Origin: Acidobacteriota bacterium
GTDB taxonomy: Bacteria > Acidobacteriota > Thermoanaerobaculia > Multivoradales > Multivoraceae
Direction of reading: 5' to 3'
Length of the DNA: 64,000 nt
NCBI GenBank assembly: GCA_029263415.1
Contig: JAJCXN010000046.1
Span: forward strand, 62,001 to 126,000
Shown: in pieces, positions 58,137 through 64,000 of the stretch
How positions within the stretch are numbered: the first letter of the stretch is position 1
Layout: every line of letters begins with the position of its first letter
Position numbers and translations under genes: made by a program
Notes under the pieces: generated by a model
What the model was told of the DNA's origin: nothing
The model's input: only the letters and a program-made list of their open reading frames with translations
Databases searched by the model: none

Positions 58137-60260
58137 ATGACACAACCCGATATACGGAAATCGATTGCTCGATTCCTCCTTTCTGCGCTGGTCACGTTGG
58201 CGGTCGGAGCAGGGTTCCCGACACCTTCGCCTGCTCAGGAGGCGCGCCGCACCGAGGCAAGCTATGGAATCGATACCGCGACTTTGGTGGCCGCTGAGTC
58301 CAGTCCCAATGACTGGCTGAGTTACGGCCGGACCTACAAAGAACAGCGCTTCTCGCCGCTGGCTCAGATCAACAAGCAGACGGTCGCCGATCTCGGCATC
58401 GCCTGGATGCACACCATCGGTTCCAAACGAGGGGTACAGACCACCCCGCTGATCGTCGACGGGGTGATGTACGCAACCGGCGCTTGGTCGACTGTCTTTG
58501 CACTCGACGTATCCACTGGCGAGCCGCTCTGGGACTACGACCCCCAAGTGCCCCGGCAAACAGCGATCAAGCTCTGTTGCGGCATCTCCAACCGTGGAGC
58601 AGCTCTCTATCAGGGCAGGATCTTTTCAGGCACCCTCGACGGCAGGTTGATCGCACTGGACGCCGATACCGGCGAGCAACTTTGGCAAACCCAAACTGTC
58701 GACCCCGAGCAGCCCTACAGCATCACCGGAGCCCCGCGCATCGTCAAAGGCAACGTGGTGATTGGCAACGGCGGCGCTGAATTCGGCGTGCGCGGCTATA
58801 TCTCTGCGTACTCGAGTGAAACTGGCGAGTTGGTGTGGCGCTTCTACACTGTGCCAGGCAACCCGGCAGATGGCTTCGAGAACGACGTTTTGAAGCTGGC
58901 GGCGGAGACTTGGACCGGTTCATGGTGGGAGTTGGGTGGCGGCGGTACCGTCTGGGACTCGTTCGTCTACGACCCGGAACTCGACCTGCTCTATATCGGC
59001 GTCGGCAATGGCTCACCGTGGAACCGAGAACACAGAAGCCCCGGCGGCGGCGACAACCTGTTCCTCTCCTCCATCGTCGCGCTACGCCCCGACACTGGCG
59101 AGTACGTTTGGCACTACCAGACGACACCCGGCGACACCTGGGACTTCACCGCCACTCAACACATCATGCTGGCCGAACTCGCGATCGGCGGTCGCGTGCG
59201 CAAGGTGCTCATGCAAGCGCCCAAGAATGGCTTCTTCTACCTGCTGGATCGAGCCACGGGAGAACTCCTTTCTGCTGAGAAGTTCGTACCGACCACATGG
59301 GCATCTCACGTCGACATGGCCACCGGCCGGCCAGTCGAGCTGCCCGGCGTTCGCTACGAAGAGAAGCCTTCCGTCATCACTCCCACCGCGGGTGGCGCTC
59401 ACAACTGGCATCCAATGTCGTTCTCGCCCGAGCACGGTTTGGTCTACATCCCTACACGTGAAGCCACCACCATCTACGCGCAAGCCGATGTCTACGAGCG
59501 CGAGACCGGAGTGTGGCGGACCGGCACTGGCAGCTCGGCGATCTCGCCTATTGCCTTTCTGTCCCTGCCCGAGCCCACAGGCTACCTCCTCGCTTGGGAT
59601 CCCGTGCGTCAAGAGGAACGCTGGCGCTCAGATCACGAAGGCGCTGACAGCGGTGGCACTCTCGCGACCGCTGGCGACCTGGTGTTTCAAGGCACCCCGG
59701 CCGGTTTCCTCAACGCCTTCGACGCGGGCACCGGAGCCCAGCTCTGGCAGCACTACGTTGGTGCCATGGTGGCGCCGCCGATCACCTTCGCCGTCGGCGG
59801 CAAGCAGTACCTCACCGTAGTCTCAGGACTGGGCGGCCTCGCTAGCAATCGCTCCCGGCCTCCAGGATCACCCGAGAGCCGATCACGCGTGATCGCGTTC
59901 TCGCTGGGTGCTAAGGGCAAGGCGCTCGAGCAGGCGCCGTCGCGAATGCCGCGCGTCTCCGCCATCGATTCGAGCGCAACCGCAGATCAGATCAACGCAG
60001 GCGCGCGCACCTTCAATCAGTACTGCGGTTCGTGTCATCGCGGCGAGTCCGACGGCAACATCATCGCCGACCTGCGTATCTCAAGCGCACAAGTGTTTGA
60101 TCGCTACCAAGACATCGTGCTCGGCGGGGCGCGCCTCGACCGAGGCATGCCCAGCTTCAAGGACTACTTGAGCCCACAAGACGTCGCCAACATCCGCGCC
60201 TACATCCTGCAGGCCCGCCGTCTGTTGGTGTCCATGCAGGGCGCGGCGGATGGCCTCTGA
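58137..60260 (+). CDS. PQQ-dependent alcohol dehydrogenase with fused cytochrome c (quinohemoprotein)
   Basis: A periplasmic 707 aa enzyme that oxidises an alcohol and passes electrons to heme. A signal peptide (FLLSALVTLAVGAGFPTPSPA) is followed by the eight-bladed quinoprotein domain: NDWLSYGRTYKEQRFSPL, the vicinal cysteine pair LCCG that lies against PQQ, TAGGAHNWHPMSFSPEHGL, and the catalytic Asp region YQTTPGDTWDFTATQH. The C-terminal cytochrome c has the heme motif CGSCH at 630-634, with a likely Met axial ligand in RGMPSF. This is the type II quinohemoprotein layout. No separate PQQ genes are in the window. Confidence 0.94.
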   Translation: MTQPDIRKSIARFLLSALVTLAVGAGFPTPSPAQEARRTEASYGIDTATLVAAESSPNDWLSYGRTYKEQRFSPLAQINKQTVADLGIAWMHTIGSKRGVQTTPLIVDGVMYATGAWSTVFALDVSTGEPLWDYDPQVPRQTAIKLCCGISNRGAALYQGRIFSGTLDGRLIALDADTGEQLWQTQTVDPEQPYSITGAPRIVKGNVVIGNGGAEFGVRGYISAYSSETGELVWRFYTVPGNPADGFENDVLKLAAETWTGSWWELGGGGTVWDSFVYDPELDLLYIGVGNGSPWNREHRSPGGGDNLFLSSIVALRPDTGEYVWHYQTTPGDTWDFTATQHIMLAELAIGGRVRKVLMQAPKNGFFYLLDRATGELLSAEKFVPTTWASHVDMATGRPVELPGVRYEEKPSVITPTAGGAHNWHPMSFSPEHGLVYIPTREATTIYAQADVYERETGVWRTGTGSSAISPIAFLSLPEPTGYLLAWDPVRQEERWRSDHEGADSGGTLATAGDLVFQGTPAGFLNAFDAGTGAQLWQHYVGAMVAPPITFAVGGKQYLTVVSGLGGLASNRSRPPGSPESRSRVIAFSLGAKGKALEQAPSRMPRVSAIDSSATADQINAGARTFNQYCGSCHRGESDGNIIADLRISSAQVFDRYQDIVLGGARLDRGMPSFKDYLSPQDVANIRAYILQARRLLVSMQGAADGL

Positions 60261-60283
60261 GAACTGATCAAGCGCCCGTCGCG

Positions 60284-61039
60284 GTGTTGCTCGGCGCCAG
60301 CAATCTTCGCCGAGGCTTGGTGTTTGCCGTCGAAGAGGCACGACGGCGCTTGGGGCCACGAGTAGAGATACTCGCCGCTCTAGGGAACGGACGCTCCTAC
60401 GCCCAGCCTTCCACATTTATCGCGCGCACCATGCCCGGAATACTCGACAGCGGCTTATGGCCCGCTCTCGCAGCAACTCCTGTCGCAACGCCGGTGAGAG
60501 TGTTGTTGACCGACGTTGGTAACGATCTGGCGTACGGCACGTCCTGCGAAGTAGTTGCCGGTTGGGTTGAGGAGTGCTTGGAACGATTGCCGGTGCACTC
60601 CAACATCACGCTCACCTTGCTGCCAATGTCGTCTCTTCGTCGGCTGAGCGAGCGACGTTTCAAGCTCTTTCGGAATCTATTCTTTCCGGGACGACCGCTC
60701 GCTCTGGGCCACCTCCTGAAGCAAGCGGAACGGCTCTGCGAACGACTGCAGAAACTCAGTCAGGACACCCGTGTATCTGTCATAGAGCCCTCCGGCAATT
60801 GGTACGACCTGGACCCTATTCACATCCGCAACCTCTCGCAGGCTGCGGCTTGGCATGCGCTCCTGAGCCCTTGGGGATCCGAAAACGCCGACCCCGACTG
60901 GGACCCGCGTCTGCCTGCGGTCGATCGGCTACGCTTGGCTTGGGCTCGGCCTGAAGAGGCGTCGCTTTTCGGATTCAGCTTCGGCACTCAGCAGCCGGCG
61001 CTGTGCTTGCACGATGGCACAGTGATCGGCCTCTACTAG
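60284..61039 (+). CDS. Putative SGNH/GDSL-like hydrolase
   Basis: A protein of 251 aa or slightly more. It shows possible SGNH landmarks: GASN near the N-terminus for the nucleophile block, GNDLAYG for the Asn block and WYDLDPIHIR with a D-x-x-H near the end. These are in the right order and spacing for the fold, but the overall family is not one I recognise. The GTG at 60284 would cut the first beta-strand; a CTG at 60257 (overlapping the previous TGA) would give MRTDQAPVAVLLGASN, so the start is open. It is coupled to or closely follows the quinoprotein gene and precedes the P1 peptidase by 15 nt. Confidence 0.6.
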   Translation: MLLGASNLRRGLVFAVEEARRRLGPRVEILAALGNGRSYAQPSTFIARTMPGILDSGLWPALAATPVATPVRVLLTDVGNDLAYGTSCEVVAGWVEECLERLPVHSNITLTLLPMSSLRRLSERRFKLFRNLFFPGRPLALGHLLKQAERLCERLQKLSQDTRVSVIEPSGNWYDLDPIHIRNLSQAAAWHALLSPWGSENADPDWDPRLPAVDRLRLAWARPEEASLFGFSFGTQQPALCLHDGTVIGLY

Positions 61040-61054
61040 AGAAAGGTTGTTTGA

Positions 61055-62287
61055 ATGAAAAGCTCGCCACTCAAGACCGAGAGGATTGCCGCAGGATTGA
61101 GACGATGCGCTCTTGGTGCCGTTGTCAGTGTGTTGCTCGTCTTGTCAGCCGCCGCTGTCTGCGCTCAGACCGCAACTCCACCAGCCAACGTCAGGGTCCG
61201 CGACCTCGGTATCGAGCCCGGCGTATTGACACCAGGGCCACTCAACGCGATCACCGATGTCGCAGGTGTTGCAGTTGGCCATGTCACTCTGATCGAGGGC
61301 GACGGTGTACGAACCGGCGTGACCGCAGTCGTGCCGCACTCAAGCAACATTTTTCAAGAGAAGGTACCGGCAGCTGTCCACGCGGCGAACGCCTTTGGCA
61401 AAGCCGCTGGTTTTCTACAAGTGGCAGAACTCGGAACCTTAGAGACGCCAATCGTCCTCACCAACACCTTGAGTGTGGGTACCGCTGTCGAAGCGGTGGT
61501 CCGCTGGACGCTCAAGCAACCGGGCAACGAAACGGTGCGCTCGGTGAACGCCGTTGTCGGTGAGACCAACGACGGTTGGCTCAACGAGATCCGCAAAGCA
61601 TCGGTGACTGCGGCTCACATCGAGCGTGCGATCGAAACGGCAACGACTGGAGCGGTGGCAGAGGGCAATGTGGGTGCTGGCACAGGCACGGTGGCTTTTG
61701 GTTGGAAGGGTGGAATCGGCACGTCGTCACGACTGCTACCGGAGGCTCTCGGTGGCTATGTCGTGGGTGTATTGGTGCAAGCAAACTACGGCGGCGTACT
61801 CACGGTCGATGGCAGGAAGGTCGGCGAGGAACTCGGCCAGTTTTCGTTTCGAAGAACACTTGAGGAGTCTGCTGCCGCGGAACGGTCTGCAGATGGATCT
61901 GCAGACGGATCTGCAGACGGATCGGCAGACGGATCGGCAGACGGATCGTGCATGATCGTGGTAGCGACTGACGCTCCCCTTGATGCTCGCAACCTTGAAC
62001 GTTTGGCTCGTCGAGCGGTCTTAGGGCTCGCACGAACGGGGTCCTTCATTTCGAACGGCTCAGGCGATTTCGTCGTCGCGTTCTCAACAGCCTCTCGGGT
62101 GTCTCACGCAAGCAAGACCACCGTGAACTCCGTGCCCGTCTTAGGCAACCACGCCATGAGTCCCTTGTTCTTGGCAGTCGTCGAGGCTACCGAGGAGGCC
62201 GTACTCAACGCGCTCATCGCCGCAGAGACCATAAGCGGCGCTAGAGGATCCGTGGTGCACGCGTTGCCGCACGACGCCGTGCAGTAA
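61055..62287 (+). CDS. P1 family peptidase (DmpA/L-aminopeptidase-like), exported
   Basis: A 410 aa N-terminal-nucleophile hydrolase. A signal peptide (LGAVVSVLLVLSAAAVCA) precedes VRDLGIEPGVLTPGPLNAIT, the P1 opening block. The self-cleavage and nucleophile site is FGWKGGIGTSSR, with the nucleophile most likely the first Ser of TSS. NGSGDFVVAFST is a C-terminal family block. Between the halves a tandem SADG repeat (five copies, 61884-61943) inserts low-complexity sequence into a surface loop before CMIVVATDAPLD. AAAGG precedes the ATG at 61055. Family members cleave N-terminal residues of D- or L-amino-acid peptides. Confidence 0.91.
   Translation: MKSSPLKTERIAAGLRRCALGAVVSVLLVLSAAAVCAQTATPPANVRVRDLGIEPGVLTPGPLNAITDVAGVAVGHVTLIEGDGVRTGVTAVVPHSSNIFQEKVPAAVHAANAFGKAAGFLQVAELGTLETPIVLTNTLSVGTAVEAVVRWTLKQPGNETVRSVNAVVGETNDGWLNEIRKASVTAAHIERAIETATTGAVAEGNVGAGTGTVAFGWKGGIGTSSRLLPEALGGYVVGVLVQANYGGVLTVDGRKVGEELGQFSFRRTLEESAAAERSADGSADGSADGSADGSADGSCMIVVATDAPLDARNLERLARRAVLGLARTGSFISNGSGDFVVAFSTASRVSHASKTTVNSVPVLGNHAMSPLFLAVVEATEEAVLNALIAAETISGARGSVVHALPHDAVQ
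61884..61943 (+). repeat. Five tandem 12-nt repeats inside the P1 peptidase gene
   Basis: Units of GATCTGCAGACG or GATCGGCAGACG start at 61884, 61896, 61908, 61920 and 61932 (the first varies at three positions) and encode the repeated S-A-D-G. Being a multiple of three, copy-number change by slippage keeps the frame. Confidence 0.92.
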
Positions 62288-62333
62288 CGCGCGGGCCTCG
62301 AGCCGCCAAAACGCCCTCCCTCGGCATTCCCCC

Positions 62334-63575
62334 TTAAGCCAAGTGGCGCTGAGGTGCACGAATGGTGAGCGCGATCACCGCACCCGCCACACTTACCGCT
62401 GCCACGGCGAGGAAGGCCAGCGTGTAGCTGCCGCGTGTGTCAAACCACCAACCGACCAATGCAGGCACGGATGAAGTGAACAGCGCTCCCACCATGAAAC
62501 GAATGCCCGTGGTGGTGGCAAAGGCCTGGCGACCAAAGAACAGGGCGAAGGTCGCGGCCTGAGTGATGTAGGCCATGCCAAAGCCAAGGCCGACAAAGAT
62601 GACGGCCACGTATGCCTGAGTGGAGGTGGAGGCATAGGTGAAGAGCGCAAGGCCCAGACCTTCAAGCAGGAGCGCGAGTCCGAGCAGCCGCGGCGGAGAG
62701 ATGAAGTCGCCCAATGCGCCACTGAGTCGACCCAACGTGCTCACCAGCGCCATCGATCCCAGGATCGCGGCGATGACTTCGACCTCGAGACCGGTGTCCT
62801 GCAGGTGCAACCGGCTGTGGTTGTTCAGCACGTACCACGGCACTGCGTAACCCAAACCACAGATCAGCATCAGAAGAAACTGCGGCGTTCGGATCGCCTC
62901 TCGGGCGGTCCAAAGATCAACATCTTTCGCTTGTCCCTTTGGCCTCGACGACTCGATCTCTGCTTGATCCTTAGCTCCGTCCGGCAACTGCCCCACCGAC
63001 TCTGGCGCGTCGCGAATGACGGCGTAGGCCACCATACCCAAGACCACACACAACACAGCCACCACCACCCAACCTATGCGCCACGTGGCGTTCACTACCA
63101 GCCACGCGTTCAGTCGATAGATCAGTGGCGCCATGACCCCACCGGCGGTCAACAGTCCAGCCAACACTCGAGCGCGGTATTTGACAAACCAGGTTGAGGC
63201 TAGCGTCTGCGTCGGCAAGACGACGGCGAACGAATTCACCATCATCGCGAACACGCCATAGACCAACACTAGCGACCACAATCCTTGGGCTTGGCTGGTC
63301 AGGTAGTAACCGATCGCGCTCGCTAAGTATCCGGCGGTCATGGTTCGTCTGGCACCGAATCGCGTCAACGCCACGCCGACCAGCGGCGAAGCGAGTCCGC
63401 CAGCTAACAGGCCAACACCAAACGCCAACCCGCCTTGAGCGCGAGAGAGACCCAACTCTTCGAGCATTTCGGGTAGCAAGAAGCCCCAGGTGTAGAACGG
63501 CATCACCCCGAGGCCATACAAGAGCCACGCCACAGCTGACATCGGCCAGCCGTAGAAAATTCGTCGCTCGCTCAA
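62334..63575 (-). CDS. MFS transporter (monocarboxylate/oxalate-formate antiporter-like)
   Basis: A 413 aa inner-membrane carrier with twelve predicted helices in two six-helix halves, joined by a charged cytosolic loop (about 195-225). GVALTRFGARRTMTAGYLAS is the MFS loop 2-3 signature, and the first half resembles the OFA/monocarboxylate group (FYGWPMSAVAWLLYGLGVMPFYTWGFLLP; quoted in part as FYGWPM ... MPFYTWGF). The substrate is unknown. I chose the TTG at 63575, with AAAGGA 8 nt upstream; sequence further upstream is not MFS-like. Confidence 0.88.
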   Translation of the reverse strand: MSERRIFYGWPMSAVAWLLYGLGVMPFYTWGFLLPEMLEELGLSRAQGGLAFGVGLLAGGLASPLVGVALTRFGARRTMTAGYLASAIGYYLTSQAQGLWSLVLVYGVFAMMVNSFAVVLPTQTLASTWFVKYRARVLAGLLTAGGVMAPLIYRLNAWLVVNATWRIGWVVVAVLCVVLGMVAYAVIRDAPESVGQLPDGAKDQAEIESSRPKGQAKDVDLWTAREAIRTPQFLLMLICGLGYAVPWYVLNNHSRLHLQDTGLEVEVIAAILGSMALVSTLGRLSGALGDFISPPRLLGLALLLEGLGLALFTYASTSTQAYVAVIFVGLGFGMAYITQAATFALFFGRQAFATTTGIRFMVGALFTSSVPALVGWWFDTRGSYTLAFLAVAAVSVAGAVIALTIRAPQRHLA

Positions 63576-64000
63576 AGGCACCGTCCTTTCGTTCTTCGGT
63601 TGGATCGCGTTCTTGCTCGCCGTTCCGGATAGCTCTTTCACGAAGGGTTCAACTCGATACCGAAAGCTGTGAGTTCTTCGGCAACAAGGTATCAATAGAC
63701 GGCAGGATCCTCTAGCCGCATCCAGCCACATCGAGTTTCCAACACGAAGGGTCCGAACAGGACGATACCCGCGCGACCATCGGGTGGTCACCCAGAACCG
63801 CCTCCTGGCATTGAGGAACGTGGCTCGATCTGGAACTCGCAAAGAACACCCACAGTCCACCTTCCGACCGGGCAAGATCACAAACGCGTACAGTTGCAGG
63901 GGCACTCGGTTCGGGGCTTAGCGGCAGCCTTCGAGGCCCTTCACTTGGCTGACTGAACTCACGACCCTGCTAACCTGCGCCTCTCGAAAGAACAGCTACA
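63576..64000. other. Region upstream of MFS transporter, no gene recognised
   Basis: 425 nt to the window edge with no credible coding sequence, RNA or repeat. It should hold the transporter's promoter. The last bases may belong to the leader of a gene outside the window. Confidence 0.5.

Noticed and set aside
61786-62049. Minus-strand reading frame with DPSADPSAD repeats
   Set aside because: It is the antisense shadow of the SADG minisatellite within the P1 peptidase gene.
62334-63905. Longer N-terminus for the MFS transporter
   Set aside because: The extra 110 residues are Arg/Cys-rich and not MFS-like; the TTG at 63575 has a well-placed ribosome-binding site.

Overview
The window looks like chromosomal DNA from an uncultured member of the Acidobacteriota, probably close to the Thermoanaerobaculia. 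The signs are the acidobacterial VWFA-related secreted protein at 20276-22018, FG-GAP/UnbV lipoproteins, S9, M1 and P1 peptidases, secreted matrixin-like proteases with a characteristic C-terminal domain, and uniformly GC-rich coding sequence. This placement is an inference from gene families; no rRNA or other marker is present. I found no rRNA, tRNA, CRISPR array, transposase or prophage gene. The window reads as ordinary, gene-dense chromosome.

Layout. 1-7832: the 3' part of glmM, a small unknown gene, an NtrC-type regulator, ligA, a TlpA-like lipoprotein and a UDP-galactopyranose-mutase-like flavoenzyme. 8153-15519: an MsbA-like lipid exporter, two tandem paralogous secreted metalloproteases and a DUF1223 protein. 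15575-18080: a YceI-domain protein translationally coupled to a PQQ-repeat propeller protein. 18309-22927: an HD phosphohydrolase divergent from a degenerate kinase-like membrane protein, a VWFA protein, a tiny membrane protein and an ECF sigma factor. 22932-34801: an M1-like peptidase, a GAF protein, ilvD, an S9 peptidase, an SCP2 protein, a six-TM protein coupled to an ABA4-like protein, an acyl-CoA ligase and a DUF2911 protein. 34812-45019: a methyltransferase, two FG-GAP/UnbV lipoproteins flanking a TPR lipoprotein, an SDR and a GH2 glycosidase. 45076-46503: a selenoprotein. 46882-64000: a YCII/ECF42 pair, an ankyrin protein, a zinc-ribbon protein, a propeller histidine kinase with its NarL-type regulator, a PhyH-like dioxygenase, adenosine deaminase, an M1 aminopeptidase, a quinoprotein alcohol dehydrogenase with fused cytochrome c, a putative SGNH hydrolase, a P1 peptidase and an MFS transporter.

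The most notable item is 45076-46503. It is a secreted thioredoxin-fold protein whose frame is interrupted by a single TGA exactly where the first cysteine of a WCxxC redox motif is expected (W-U-A-G-C). The frame then continues for about 397 codons, and a plausible bacterial SECIS hairpin lies directly after the TGA. This is best read as a selenocysteine-containing thiol:disulfide oxidoreductase, which an ordinary gene caller would split or truncate. No selenocysteine machinery (selA, selB, selC, selD) lies in the window, so it must be encoded elsewhere in the genome.

Functionally, the window is heavy in envelope and secreted proteins: proteases, propellers, FG-GAP/TPR lipoproteins and redox proteins. 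Several signalling modules could control them: an NtrC-type regulator, a propeller histidine kinase with its regulator, an ECF sigma factor beside a VWFA/pseudokinase group, and ECF42 with a YCII protein.
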